DNA from: Gammaproteobacteria bacterium HGW-Gammaproteobacteria-11
GTDB lineage: Bacteria; Pseudomonadota; Gammaproteobacteria; Pseudomonadales; Pseudomonadaceae
Direction: 5' to 3'
Length of the DNA stretch: 60,987 nt
Assembly (NCBI GenBank): GCA_002840055.1
Contig: PGZJ01000010.1
Coordinates: 1-60,987, forward strand
Made by a program: the position numbers and the translations under genes. Below, piece after piece: positions 25,865 to 35,022 of the stretch. Numbering within the stretch: position 1 is the stretch's first letter; every line of letters starts with the position of its first letter. The notes below the pieces were generated by a model. The model was not told the DNA's origin and did not search any database. It saw nothing but the letters and a program-made list of their open reading frames with translations.

Positions 25865-26959
25865 TTATTCGCAGGGCAGGTATTCTACTACTTCCAGATC
25901 AAAACCGGATATGGCATTGAACTTCATCGGCTTGGACATCAGGCGCATCTTGCGCACACCAAGGTCGCGCAGGATCTGCGATCCCGCACCCACGGTGTTA
26001 TAGGTCGCAGGCTGACGCACAGGGGTATCGGTGCCAGCCAACTGGTTGACGTGGTGCAGCAGTTCGTCCGAACCCATCTGATTGCCCAGCAACAAGACCA
26101 CACCATGCCCCTCTTCGGCCAGCTTGGCCATGGCCGCACGCAGGCTCCAGCGACCCGGCTGGCTGACCATGAACAGGTCACGCAGCGGATCCATATTGTG
26201 TACTCGCACCAGCGTCGGCTCTTCCGGCTGCAGTTGGCCCAGGGTCAGGGCCAGATGCACCGCGCCTTCCAGGCTGTCGCGATAGGTCACCAGCTTGAAG
26301 GTGCCCAGCTCGGTATCCAGCGGCTGTTCGGACACCCGCTTGACCGTGCGCTCGTTCAGCAGACGGTAGTGGATCAGGTCGGCGATGGTGCCGATCTTCA
26401 GATTGTGTTCCTTGGCAAAGGCTTCCAGCTGCGGACGCCGGGACATGCTGCCATCGTCGTTCATGATCTCGCAGATCACGCCGGCCTCGCCAAACCCACC
26501 CATACGCGCCAGATCACAGGCGGCTTCGGTGTGCCCGGCACGGGCCAGCACACCACCGGGCTGAGCCATCAAGGGGAAGATGTGGCCGGGGCTGACGATG
26601 TCTTCAGCCACTGCGCTGGGCGCCGCTGCGGCCTGCACGGTGCGGGCGCGATCAGCGGCAGAGATGCCGGTACTGACACCCTCGGCGGCCTCGATCGACA
26701 CGGTAAACTTGGTGCCGAAACCGGAGCCGTTGCGCTGTACCATCAACGGCAGCTTGAGCCGTTCGCAGTGCTCCAGGCTCATCGGCATGCAGATCAGGCC
26801 ACGGCCGTAACGGGCCATGAAGTTGATATGCTCTGCCTGACAGGCCTCGGCCGCCATCAGCAGATCGCCTTCATTTTCACGGTCCTCATCATCCATCAGG
26901 ATGACCATCTTGCCGGCGCGAATGTCTTCAATCAGTTCTTCAATACTATTCAGTTTCAT
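25865..26959 (-). CDS. ribBA: RibBA: DHBP synthase with a degenerate GTP cyclohydrolase II domain
   Basis: The 364-residue protein has an intact N-terminal 3,4-dihydroxy-2-butanone-4-phosphate synthase domain (about 1-200; DDEDRENEGDLLMAAE binds metal and substrate, then GHIFPLMA and HTEAACDLARM). The C-terminal half has the GTP cyclohydrolase II fold, but the zinc ligands are gone: where RibA reads HSEC and RCDCG this protein reads HNMD and VSQPG. It therefore probably makes only dihydroxybutanone phosphate. Such hybrid proteins are usual in pseudomonads, which also carry separate ribA, as found here at 21940. Confidence 0.92.
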   Translation of the reverse strand: MKLNSIEELIEDIRAGKMVILMDDEDRENEGDLLMAAEACQAEHINFMARYGRGLICMPMSLEHCERLKLPLMVQRNGSGFGTKFTVSIEAAEGVSTGISAADRARTVQAAAAPSAVAEDIVSPGHIFPLMAQPGGVLARAGHTEAACDLARMGGFGEAGVICEIMNDDGSMSRRPQLEAFAKEHNLKIGTIADLIHYRLLNERTVKRVSEQPLDTELGTFKLVTYRDSLEGAVHLALTLGQLQPEEPTLVRVHNMDPLRDLFMVSQPGRWSLRAAMAKLAEEGHGVVLLLGNQMGSDELLHHVNQLAGTDTPVRQPATYNTVGAGSQILRDLGVRKMRLMSKPMKFNAISGFDLEVVEYLPCE

Positions 26960-26981
26960 ACGGCCCTCCCGGGCTCGTTGA

Positions 26982-27647
26982 TCAGGACTTCAGGTAGCCG
27001 TTCTCGGCCAGGAATGCCATGCTCAGCGCGCTATCGGCAGCCGGTTCGGCGGCCTTGTCACCGAGCAGCAGGCGCTCGAGATAGCGGGCAATCAGGTCAA
27101 CTTCAAGGTTGACTGCGGAACCGGGCTGGTATTGGCCCATGACCGTTTCCTGCATGGTGTGCGGGACAATATTCAGATCAAACACCGCACCCGACACCGC
27201 ATTGACGGTCAGGCTGGTGCCATCCACAGTGATCGAACCCTTTTCGGCAATATAGCGCGCCAGGTTGGCCGGTGCCTCAATGCGAAAATGCCATGAACGG
27301 GCATCTTCATGCAGCGACAGCACCTTGCCGACGCCATCGACGTGGCCGCTGACCAGGTGACCGCCGAGTCGGGAAGACGGCGTCAGGGCCTTTTCCAGAT
27401 TGACCCGGCTGCCGGATTTGAGCGATGACAGCGCAGTGCGTCGGATGGTTTCCTGGCTGACATCAGCCCAGAAGCCATCACCAGGCAGCTCGACAGCGGT
27501 CAGACACACGCCGTTCACCGCAATGCTGTCGCCCAGTTTGACGTCAGCCAGATCCAGCTTGCCGGTCTTCACATACAGCCGCACGTCACCACCGCGTGGC
27601 TGCAGGCTCTGGATCTGACCCACTGCTTCAATAATGCCTGTGAACAT
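26982..27647 (-). CDS. ribE: Riboflavin synthase alpha chain
   Basis: This enzyme dismutates two lumazines to riboflavin. The 221-residue protein shows the family start MFTGIIEAVGQI and two similar lumazine-binding halves (SIAVNGVCLTAVEL in the first; SITVDGTSLTVNAV and FDLNIVPHTMQET in the second). AGAGG sits about seven bases before the ATG. It lies 22 bases upstream of ribBA and 30 bases after nhaD. The C-terminal tail beyond residue 205 is variable. The gene is called ribC in some species. Confidence 0.96.
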   Translation of the reverse strand: MFTGIIEAVGQIQSLQPRGGDVRLYVKTGKLDLADVKLGDSIAVNGVCLTAVELPGDGFWADVSQETIRRTALSSLKSGSRVNLEKALTPSSRLGGHLVSGHVDGVGKVLSLHEDARSWHFRIEAPANLARYIAEKGSITVDGTSLTVNAVSGAVFDLNIVPHTMQETVMGQYQPGSAVNLEVDLIARYLERLLLGDKAAEPAADSALSMAFLAENGYLKS

Positions 27648-27677
27648 CGCTAGCCTCTTTAATCTTCAGGGGCGCGG

Positions 27678-28934
27678 TCAACTGACCAGCAAGCCCAAAC
27701 CGTATACCGCAACAAAGCCGAAGGCAAAGGCCATCAGCAGGAAGCCAAAGCTGCGCAGATAGGTCAGAAAGGTCAGACCGGGCAGCTTGCTCATGGCCAC
27801 TATCCCGGCGGCGGAGCCGATTATAAGCAAGGAACCCCCTACTCCGACAGCATAAGTCAGCCCCATCCACTCCGCCGTGCTCATTTGCAGGTCGGATTTC
27901 AGCAGCGCGGCGGTCAATGGCACGTTGTCGATCAAGGCGGAAAGCAGCCCCATCAGGAAGTTCGCCAGCATCACCGGCAGCACATCATAAAGCGCCGTCA
28001 AACCCTGTAGCACGCCGATAAACTGAAGCATACCGACGATCAACAACACGCCGAGGAAGAACAGCAGTGTCTCGAACTCGATGGCACGGATGTACTCAAG
28101 AATCGGGTCGTTATCAATGTCTTCATTGAAAAACCGTGCAACAAGAAACATCAGCGCCAGCCCGGTGAGGAAGCTCAGCACCGGGGGAATGGCATACAGC
28201 AAACTGCCAAGGATAGTACCGAAGATGGTCAGCAGGAAAATCACGCCAATGACCTTGTCGACACCACGAATCGGCCGCAACGCACTTTTCTCAATAATCA
28301 CTTCGCCGCTTAAACCAATGGACAGCAGGGTAGCCAGCAGCATGACCGCCGCCAGTGCCGGCAGACTCAGCAGCAACAGATGGGTGATCTCGACCTTGTC
28401 GGCAAGGAAGATCATCAAGGTCGTCACGTCACCGGTGATCATCGCCACACCACCGGAGTTCACGGCAAACACCACCAGCGTGGCAAAGCGCAGGGTTTTC
28501 TTCAGCTCCAGATTCAGGCTGAGAATAAGCGCCACCGACACCAGGGTGGCGGTGATGTTGTCGGCAATCGAGGAAAAGACAAAACAGAACAGCCCGGTGA
28601 GAAACAGCAACTTGCGCTCGGTAACCCGGCCCGGCATGACCGCATAAATGATATTTTCAATCAGGCCCTTCTTGTTCAGGTAGGCCACAAAGGTCATGGT
28701 CGCCAGCAAAAACAGCCAGAGACTGGCGATATCGGTGATGTTGTGGTTAAGCGCGGTATTGACCCGTGCACGCATGGCCTCATCGGGGGCAGCAATAAAC
28801 ATTACCATCCAGGACAAGGCGCCAAAAAACAGCACCACCTTGGCCTTGTTGACGTGAATCAACTCCTCCAGCACCACACCCAGAAACGCTGCTACGGCCA
28901 TCAATACCAGCAACCACTGCACTGCAGTCTGCAT
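27678..28934 (-). CDS. nhaD: NhaD-type sodium/proton antiporter
   Basis: The 418-residue inner-membrane protein has about eleven to twelve helices and the ion-transporter family text typical of NhaD (FVAYLNKKGLIENIIY, FVFSSIADNITATLVSVAL, VFAVNSGGVAMITGDVTTLM and, late, SALIDNVPLTAALL). The conserved acidic and asparagine pairs (ADN, SGG, GDVTT, DNVP) are the presumed ion path. NhaD exports sodium or lithium in moderately salt-tolerant bacteria. It sits inside the riboflavin operon: 12 bases after ribD and 30 bases before ribE, on the same strand, which is unusual. Confidence 0.92.
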   Translation of the reverse strand: MQTAVQWLLVLMAVAAFLGVVLEELIHVNKAKVVLFFGALSWMVMFIAAPDEAMRARVNTALNHNITDIASLWLFLLATMTFVAYLNKKGLIENIIYAVMPGRVTERKLLFLTGLFCFVFSSIADNITATLVSVALILSLNLELKKTLRFATLVVFAVNSGGVAMITGDVTTLMIFLADKVEITHLLLLSLPALAAVMLLATLLSIGLSGEVIIEKSALRPIRGVDKVIGVIFLLTIFGTILGSLLYAIPPVLSFLTGLALMFLVARFFNEDIDNDPILEYIRAIEFETLLFFLGVLLIVGMLQFIGVLQGLTALYDVLPVMLANFLMGLLSALIDNVPLTAALLKSDLQMSTAEWMGLTYAVGVGGSLLIIGSAAGIVAMSKLPGLTFLTYLRSFGFLLMAFAFGFVAVYGLGLLVS

Positions 28935-28946
28935 GATTCAACACTC

Positions 28947-30080
28947 TCAGGAAGGGGAAATCGTTCTGGCCGTCAGCCGCCAGTCTGCGCCGATGGCGCG
29001 CATATCCATGATCTCGAGTTGCACGGCCTCGGCCATTAACTCAAGGGGCAGATCCAGCAAGGCTCGCGCCGAACTGCCGAGCAGCTTGGGCGCCATATAC
29101 ACCACCAGTTCATCAACCAGGCCAGCCTGAATGAAGGCGCCCGCCAGTCCAGCGCCGGACTCCACCAGAACCTCATTGCAGCCGCGCTCGGCCAACTCAC
29201 GCAGCAGCGCAGCCAAATCGACCTGGGTCTGATCGGCATTCGGCAGTGTCAGCAGATCGGCACCGGCAAAACCATAATCCTGTACCCGGCCGCGCAGCTG
29301 CTTGCAGACCACCAGGGCCGGCCAATTCTGCTGAAAAAAACGATTTTCCAGTGGCACGCGCAAACGGCCATCGACCAGTACCCGCAGGGGCTGGCGTAAT
29401 GCTGCCGCGGCAGCTTCCTCGGCGGGTAGGCCCAGCTCGTCGGCGCGCACAGTCAGGGCCGAGTTATCCTGCAATACCGCATCAGCCCCGCTGATCACCG
29501 CACCGCTACGCGCGCGCAGGCGTTGCACATCGGCGCGGGCATCGGGACCAGTAATCCACTGACTTTCACCGCTGGCCATGGCGGTACGGCCGTCCAGACT
29601 CATGGCCAGCTTGACCCGCACGAACGGCATGCCGCTTTGCATGCGCTTGATAAAACCCGGATTCAGTGCCCGCGCTTCGCTCTCCAGCACGCCGACCTCA
29701 ACGGCAATACCAGCGGCGTGCAGGCGCGCCAGCCCTTGCCCTGATACCTGCGTATTGGGATCCTGCATGGCCACCACAACCCGGCTGACCCCAGCCTTGA
29801 CCAAGGCATCGGCACAGGGCGGTGTACGACCGGTATGACTGCACGGCTCCAGCGTCACATAGGCAGTCGCGCCACGCGCCTGCTCACCGGCCATGGCCAA
29901 CGCATTGACCTCGGCATGCCCTTCACCAGCACGTACATGCCAACCCTCTCCGACAATATGGTCGGCGCGGGTCAGCACGCAGCCCACCCGCGGATTCGGC
30001 TCGGTGCTGTAGAGGCCACGCTGCGCCAGCTGCAGCGCACGGGCCATCATCTGCCGGTCAAAGATCGCCTGATCAGGCAT
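28947..30080 (-). CDS. ribD: Bifunctional riboflavin deaminase/reductase RibD
   Basis: RibD deaminates and then reduces the pyrimidine intermediate of riboflavin synthesis. The 377-residue protein has a deaminase domain with zinc ligands ([14 protein letters not shown] and [19 protein letters not shown]) and a C-terminal reductase domain ([29 protein letters not shown] text, [12 protein letters not shown]). I chose the ATG at 30080 ([16 protein letters not shown]), which overlaps the nrdR stop by 8 bases; an ATG five codons upstream is possible. The order nrdR-ribD is standard. Confidence 0.95.
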   Translation of the reverse strand: MPDQAIFDRQMMARALQLAQRGLYSTEPNPRVGCVLTRADHIVGEGWHVRAGEGHAEVNALAMAGEQARGATAYVTLEPCSHTGRTPPCADALVKAGVSRVVVAMQDPNTQVSGQGLARLHAAGIAVEVGVLESEARALNPGFIKRMQSGMPFVRVKLAMSLDGRTAMASGESQWITGPDARADVQRLRARSGAVISGADAVLQDNSALTVRADELGLPAEEAAAAALRQPLRVLVDGRLRVPLENRFFQQNWPALVVCKQLRGRVQDYGFAGADLLTLPNADQTQVDLAALLRELAERGCNEVLVESGAGLAGAFIQAGLVDELVVYMAPKLLGSSARALLDLPLELMAEAVQLEIMDMRAIGADWRLTARTISPS

Positions 30081-30546
30081 CCGGCTCATCCTCATCGCGA
30101 CGGGACAGGCGCTCGATTTCCTCGCGGAACTGATTCAGATCCTGGAAGCGCCGGTACACCGAGGCAAAACGGATATAGGCCACCTCATCCAACTGCTTGA
30201 GCTCGTTCATGACCATTTCACCCACCACCATGGCCTTGACTTCACGCTCACCGGTGGCGCGCAAACGGTGCTTGATATGGCCAATTGCGGCTTCGATCTG
30301 CTCGACACTGACCGGGCGCTTTTCCAGGGCCCGTTGCATACCGGCACGCAACTTGTCTTCATCAAACGGCTGACGGCGGCCATCGCCCTTGATCACACGG
30401 GGTAACACCAGTTCGGCGGTTTCAAAGGTAGTGAAGCGTTCCTGACAGGCCAGGCATTCGCGCCGCCGACGCACCTGATCACCCTCGGCGACCAGACGCG
30501 AGTCGATGACCTTGGTGTCATGGGCACCACAGAAGGGACAATGCAT
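30073..30546 (-). CDS. nrdR: Transcriptional repressor NrdR
   Basis: NrdR represses ribonucleotide reductase genes when dATP is abundant. The 157-residue protein has a zinc ribbon ([15 protein letters not shown] and [12 protein letters not shown]) followed by an ATP-cone ([28 protein letters not shown]). It heads the minus-strand cluster with ribD. A run of 159 bases upstream holds a hairpin but no obvious NrdR box. Length and motifs are typical. Confidence 0.96.
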   Translation of the reverse strand: MHCPFCGAHDTKVIDSRLVAEGDQVRRRRECLACQERFTTFETAELVLPRVIKGDGRRQPFDEDKLRAGMQRALEKRPVSVEQIEAAIGHIKHRLRATGEREVKAMVVGEMVMNELKQLDEVAYIRFASVYRRFQDLNQFREEIERLSRRDEDEPDA

Positions 30547-30651
30547 GTGAGTTTTCCAAGAAGGATAAAAGCGGCCACCATCTTACTCTCTTGTGGACCG
30601 CGATAAAAATGTATCCTTTTGTAGCTGTCGACAGCAGCTATCGGGATAGCC

Positions 30652-30690
30652 GATTGACCGCTTTGCTGAAAAACCGCAAAGAGGCCAATC
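30652..30690 (-). terminator. Long hairpin between the acyl-CoA synthetase and nrdR
   Basis: GATTGACC (30652-30659) pairs with GGCCAATC (30683-30690) with one mismatch, and CTTTGC (30661-30666) with GCAAAG (30676-30681) inside it. It lies just beyond the synthetase stop. No T run follows on the minus strand, so termination is likely but unproven. Confidence 0.5.
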
Positions 30691-30705
30691 AGGCGTTTTC
30701 AGCTG

Positions 30706-32190
30706 TCAGGCTGGTGCAAACTGCTCGCGCAGACGGCGCTTGGCCACTTTGCCGTTATCATCGCGTGGCAGACTGTCGACCAGCTCGACACGGCGCGGCA
30801 CCTTGTAACCTGCCAGTCGCTCGCGCACATGCTGCTGCACCTGTTCCGCGCTGAGCTGCCCGGCCGGTGCGGCAACCACCGCCAGCAAGGACTCACCGTA
30901 TTCGGCATCGGCCATACCCAGCACCGCGCAATCGGCCACCCCGGGCAGGGTGATGATCACGTGCTCGATCTCCGCCGGATAGATATTCACCCCACCGGAA
31001 ATCACCATGTCCGACTGGCGGTCGCAGATATAGAGATAGCCCTCCTCGTCCAGGTAGCCAATATCGCCCACGGTCGCCAGATCACCAAGCCCGGCCTTGG
31101 CTCGTGCTTCCGGGTTATTCACATAGGTGAAATCCGGCACCGCCGGCTGGCGTACATAGATCACGCCCGGTTCGCCCACCGGGCAATCGTTGCCCTGCTC
31201 ATCGACAATGCGGATGTGCGTCTGACCAATCGGCAAGCCGACGCTGCCCGGTTTACGGCGCGCCGAGACCGGATCCTGGATGGTGATCATGCCGGTTTCG
31301 CTGGAAGCATAGGTTTCATAGATGACCGGCCCCCACCAGTCGAGCATTGCCAGCTTCACGTCCGGGGCACAGGGCGCACCGGTGGAGGCGACAAAGCGGA
31401 CAGAGGACAGATCGTACTTGGCCTTGATCTCCGCCGGCAGGCGCAACAGCCGCACGTACATGATCGGCACCAGAAATACTGTATCGATTCGGTATTGCTC
31501 GATCAGCGCCAGCGTCTGCTCGGCATCAAAGCGCGGCATGACCACCATCAGGTCGGCCTGCAGGATCGACTGCTGGGCAAAGGAGCTGGGGGCGCTGTGA
31601 TACAGCGGCGCCGACACCAGGGTGCGCACGCCAGGCTCGATGCCCCAGGCGGCACGCGACAGCTCGCGCATGGCGGCGGCCATGGCTTCACGCTCCTCGG
31701 CTGGTGGCGCCAGGCGCTTTACCCCCTTAGGCCGCCCGGTGGTGCCGGAGGTGTAAGCCATGTGTGCCCGCGGCGTCCGCGGTTCGCCAGCGAAGGGCGC
31801 CTGGTCGGCCAGCCAGGTCTCATAGGACAGTTGCTCTGCGGTCAGGTCACGGTTGCCGCCAACAACCAGCACCACCACACCCTGTGGAATAACAGACGCC
31901 ACTTCGTCCAGCAGGTCGGCTTCGACCAGAAACACCTTGGCCGCCGAGTCCTGCAACAGAAAGGCCACTTCATCGGCCTTGAAGTGCCAGTTGATCGGGC
32001 AATAGAAACAGCCCGCCGTCTGGCAGCTCTGGATTGCATCGATAAACACCGGTCCATTGCGCAGCATCACGGCAATCACATCACCGTCTTCAACGCCCAG
32101 CCGGGCCAGGCCGCCGGCCAGTTGCAAGGCCCGCTGTGCTACCTGTTCACCAGGGCGATCCAGTTCAGCGCAGATCAGCCTTGCAGTCAT
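30706..32190 (-). CDS. AMP-dependent acyl-CoA synthetase
   Basis: The 494-residue protein belongs to the adenylate-forming ligases that activate a carboxylic acid with ATP and join it to CoA. Motifs are the P-loop-like YTSGTTGRPKGVKR (about residues 147-160), YETYASSETGMI, the core GDIGYLDEEGYLYICDR, and the C-terminal catalytic lysine region RDDNGKVAKRRL. The acid cannot be read; medium- or long-chain or aromatic acids are all possible. The ATG overlaps the stop of the upstream nitronate monooxygenase gene by four bases, so the two enzymes are made together. Confidence 0.88.
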   Translation of the reverse strand: MTARLICAELDRPGEQVAQRALQLAGGLARLGVEDGDVIAVMLRNGPVFIDAIQSCQTAGCFYCPINWHFKADEVAFLLQDSAAKVFLVEADLLDEVASVIPQGVVVLVVGGNRDLTAEQLSYETWLADQAPFAGEPRTPRAHMAYTSGTTGRPKGVKRLAPPAEEREAMAAAMRELSRAAWGIEPGVRTLVSAPLYHSAPSSFAQQSILQADLMVVMPRFDAEQTLALIEQYRIDTVFLVPIMYVRLLRLPAEIKAKYDLSSVRFVASTGAPCAPDVKLAMLDWWGPVIYETYASSETGMITIQDPVSARRKPGSVGLPIGQTHIRIVDEQGNDCPVGEPGVIYVRQPAVPDFTYVNNPEARAKAGLGDLATVGDIGYLDEEGYLYICDRQSDMVISGGVNIYPAEIEHVIITLPGVADCAVLGMADAEYGESLLAVVAAPAGQLSAEQVQQHVRERLAGYKVPRRVELVDSLPRDDNGKVAKRRLREQFAPA

Positions 32191-33176
32191 GCCTTGTCAC
32201 CATAGGGACGGGTGATCTGCTGCAGCCGCGCACGGGCATCAGCGTATTCCCGCTCCAACTGACTGACGGCCTCGGCCGTCGAGGTAATGGCGCCAATGCT
32301 TCCCACGCCCTGACCGGCGCCCCAGATATCGCGCCAGGCCTTGCTCTTGTTACTGCCACCCGAGCCGAATTTCATGCTGGTCTTGTCACCTTCGGGCAGG
32401 TTGTCCGGATCCATGCCAGCGTTCTGGATGCTGGGTTTGAGGTAGTTGCCGTGAACCCCGGTAAAGAGGTTGCTGTAGACGATATCTTCCGCACTGGTAT
32501 CCACCAGCATCTGTTTGTAGGCGGCGTCGGCATTGGCTTCATGGGTAGCAATAAAGCGCGTTCCCATATAAGCCAGATCGGCACCCATGGCCTGCGCTGC
32601 AAGGATCTGTTCGCCCTTGGAAATAGAGCCGGACAGTATAATCGGGCCGTCGTAGAAGGCACGAATCTCCGACACCAAGGCAAAGGGGCTGAGCTGACCG
32701 GCATGACCGCCGGCGCCAGCACAAACCAGAATCAGGCCGTCAACGCCGGCCTCGATGGCTTTCTTCGCATGCTTGACGTTGATCACATCGTGGAACACCA
32801 GGCCGCCGTAGCTGTGGATCGGACCGACCACCTCGTTGGGCGCACGCAGACTGGTGATGATAATCGGCACCTTATACTTCACACACATCTCGACATCATG
32901 CTGCAGGCGGTCGTTGCTGCTGTGCACAATCTGGTTGACGGCAAAGGGCGCAACGATCGCATCCGGGTTGGCCGCCTGGTACTCGGCCAGCTCGCTGGTA
33001 ATGCGTTTGAGCCAGACTTCCAGCTCTTCGGCAGGGCGCGCATTCAGCGCCGGGAAGGAACCGACCACGCCGGCTTTGCACTGGGCAATGACCAGATCCG
33101 GGTTGGAAATGATAAAGAGCGGGGAGCAGATTACCGGTAGTGTCAGCGAATTCTGCAGAACGGCGGGAAGACTCAT
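32187..33176 (-). CDS. Nitronate monooxygenase family flavoprotein
   Basis: The 329-residue TIM-barrel protein resembles nitronate monooxygenases (2-nitropropane dioxygenases), FMN enzymes that oxidise alkyl nitronates, and also reductases of the same fold. Visible family text includes LPVICSPLFIISNPDLVIAQ at the front, DGLILVCAGAGGHAG and ADLAYMGTRFIAT for FMN binding. The true substrate is uncertain, since many members are poorly characterised. It is the first gene of a two-gene unit with the acyl-CoA synthetase and is divergent from a LysR regulator 130 bases away. Confidence 0.85.
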   Translation of the reverse strand: MSLPAVLQNSLTLPVICSPLFIISNPDLVIAQCKAGVVGSFPALNARPAEELEVWLKRITSELAEYQAANPDAIVAPFAVNQIVHSSNDRLQHDVEMCVKYKVPIIITSLRAPNEVVGPIHSYGGLVFHDVINVKHAKKAIEAGVDGLILVCAGAGGHAGQLSPFALVSEIRAFYDGPIILSGSISKGEQILAAQAMGADLAYMGTRFIATHEANADAAYKQMLVDTSAEDIVYSNLFTGVHGNYLKPSIQNAGMDPDNLPEGDKTSMKFGSGGSNKSKAWRDIWGAGQGVGSIGAITSTAEAVSQLEREYADARARLQQITRPYGDKA

Positions 33177-33283
33177 TGTTGTTCTCCTGGGGGCACATTA
33201 ATCGGTAAGACATCAGAATTGTCAGTTGCCAAGACTATAGAAGCTGACCGCTTGATCTACAATATCCGCCAACCAGCCCAAAC

Positions 33284-33302
33284 TGTTTACAAATAGGCAA
33301 CA
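33284..33302. promoter_or_regulatory. Possible LysR-type operator
   Basis: TGTT (33284-33287) and AACA (33299-33302) are inverted around 11 bases, the T-N11-A pattern of LysR-family sites. It abuts the start of the LysR gene, so autorepression would be expected. Confidence 0.35.
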
Positions 33303-33306
33303 ATGG

Positions 33307-34212
33307 ATGGATATCAAAACCCTGCAATTTCTCAGTGCCGTGGTCGAAGCGGGCAGCATGAGCGGCGCGGCACGGCGACTTGGCACCTCTCGCTCGCACG
33401 TCAGCCGCAGACTCAAGGCGCTTGAGCAGAGCATTCAGGTTCAGCTATTCCGGCGCACCACGCGCCGAGTGGAACCGACACAGATAGGCTGGGCCCTATA
33501 CGAGCATGCGGCGCGGATAAGCCAGGAGCTGAACGCCCTGCAGGCTACGGTTGACGACCTGGGCAAGAACCTGCGCGGGCATATCCGCCTCAGCGTACCG
33601 GTCGCACTGGGCCAGCAGGTGGTCGGCCCGCTTCTGCTGGAGTTTGCCAACCTCTACCCTGAGGTTAGCCTGCAATTAACCTTCAGCAATCGCATTTTTG
33701 ATCTGGTCGCGGCCGAAATTGACGTCGCCATCCGCGTGACCTCCACCCCGCCTGACACCCTGGTGGCACGCGATCTGGGCCCGGTTGACTGGGCACTGTG
33801 CGCCAGCCCGGCTTATCTGCAAGCACATGGCACACCGCAGCAGGCGGATGACCTGCTGCAGCTCGACATGGTCAGCGTCAGCTTGCCAGATCAGCGCTTG
33901 CCGCTGGAATTGTTCGATGGCCGCGAAAGCCGCACCTTGATACTGCGACCACGCCTGCAGACTGAAGATATGCTGTTTCTCAAGCGTGCAGCGCTGGCCG
34001 GGATTGGCTGCGCGTTGCTGCCGCTGTATAGCGTGCAGCAGGAACTGGACAGTGGTGCGTTGCTGCGTCTGCTGCCCCAGCAGCGTATACGCGTCAGTGC
34101 CTGGGGTGATCAGCTGTATCTGCTGACCGCACCCAATCTCTACCCCACCTTGGCTACGCGCACGCTGATCGAGTTTCTGCACAGCCGCCTGCAGGCGATA
34201 CTGCCGGCCTGA
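33307..34212 (+). CDS. LysR-family transcriptional regulator
   Basis: The 301-residue protein has the N-terminal winged helix-turn-helix of LysR regulators (MDIKTLQFLSAVVEAGSMSG, then AARRLGTSRSHVSRRLKALE; about residues 1-60) and a C-terminal effector-binding domain (GHIRLSVPVALGQQVVGPLL onward). It looks most like the CrgA/AaeR-type subgroup by general sequence feel, a weak judgement. It is divergent from the nitronate monooxygenase-synthetase pair and probably regulates it. A second ATG four bases upstream is out of frame. The effector is unknown. Confidence 0.88.
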   Translation: MDIKTLQFLSAVVEAGSMSGAARRLGTSRSHVSRRLKALEQSIQVQLFRRTTRRVEPTQIGWALYEHAARISQELNALQATVDDLGKNLRGHIRLSVPVALGQQVVGPLLLEFANLYPEVSLQLTFSNRIFDLVAAEIDVAIRVTSTPPDTLVARDLGPVDWALCASPAYLQAHGTPQQADDLLQLDMVSVSLPDQRLPLELFDGRESRTLILRPRLQTEDMLFLKRAALAGIGCALLPLYSVQQELDSGALLRLLPQQRIRVSAWGDQLYLLTAPNLYPTLATRTLIEFLHSRLQAILPA

Positions 34213-34274
34213 CCCGGCTGCGCGCACGCCGGCTGCAAGGCTAGAATAGCCAGACTGCCACCACGGATCTCCGC

Positions 34275-34928
34275 ATGAGCTTAGCTGCCCTGAACACCGA
34301 ACTGCATCAGGTTCTGGCCGATGCACAATTAATCGCTACCCGCCTGCCCGGTCTGGAAGCACTGCAACTCTGGCTGCTCGATCCGGCCAACCTGAATCGC
34401 GCCTTCAGCAGCGAGGAAACCCGGCGCCTGCTGGATCAGCCGCCCTACTGGAGCTTTTGCTGGGGCAGCGGATTGGCGCTGGCGCGCTGGGTACTCGCGC
34501 ACCCAGAGCGGGTCCGCGGCAAACGGGTACTGGACTTTGGCAGTGGCTCGGGGGTTGTCGCGATTGCCTGCGCCATGGCCGGTGCGCAGCAGAGCATCGC
34601 CTGCGACATTGATGCGCCAGCGCTGCTGGCCAGTAACCTGAATGCGCAACTGAACGGCGTAGATCTGGTGATGGCCAATGATTATTTTGCCGTAACCGGC
34701 GATATCGATCTGATCATGGCTGCCGACGTGCTGTATGACAGCAGTAACCGCGTGTTTCTTGAACATTTCCGCCAGCGCGCAGCCGCCGTCATTCTGGCCG
34801 ACTCACGGGTCCGCGATCTGCAACATCCCGGCTACCGGCGACTGGATACATTACAGGGCCAGACCTGGCCGGATCTGGGCGAGCCCCTGGCATTCCGCGA
34901 GGTAGCCTTATATGGCAATGCCAACTGA
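34275..34928 (+). CDS. SAM-dependent methyltransferase, lysine-methyltransferase-like
   Basis: The 217-residue protein has the class I methyltransferase core: VLDFGSGSGVVAIACAMAGA (motif I, about residue 80-100), an acidic IACDIDAPALLASNLNAQ (motif II) and a MAADVLYDSS motif. The preceding PPYWSFCWGSGLALARWVL matches the ETFBKMT/nicotinamide methyltransferase-like group that methylates protein lysines. The target is unknown. It lies between the LysR gene and the CnoX gene, with about 62 and 94 bases on each side, and has no obvious operon partner. Confidence 0.8.
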   Translation: MSLAALNTELHQVLADAQLIATRLPGLEALQLWLLDPANLNRAFSSEETRRLLDQPPYWSFCWGSGLALARWVLAHPERVRGKRVLDFGSGSGVVAIACAMAGAQQSIACDIDAPALLASNLNAQLNGVDLVMANDYFAVTGDIDLIMAADVLYDSSNRVFLEHFRQRAAAVILADSRVRDLQHPGYRRLDTLQGQTWPDLGEPLAFREVALYGNAN

Positions 34929-35022
34929 CCTTGAACTGTCTTCAGCGCGCTGGCCAGGCCCCTCTTGATTTCAGTCTTACCCCGCCCCACTATCGCCTGA
35001 TCCTTTCTTCGATGGACACTTC

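Noticed and set aside
25805..26981. FMN riboswitch near ribH, ribBA or ribE
   Set aside because: The gaps are 60 bases or less, and none shows the conserved FMN aptamer text.
25532..27112. 526-codon open frame antisense to ribH, ribBA and ribE
   Set aside because: It crosses three certain genes and has no recognisable domain; an artefact of codon bias.
32136..33140. 334-codon open frame antisense to the nitronate monooxygenase gene
   Set aside because: The composition is typical of a reverse-strand shadow, and the opposite strand carries a clear enzyme.
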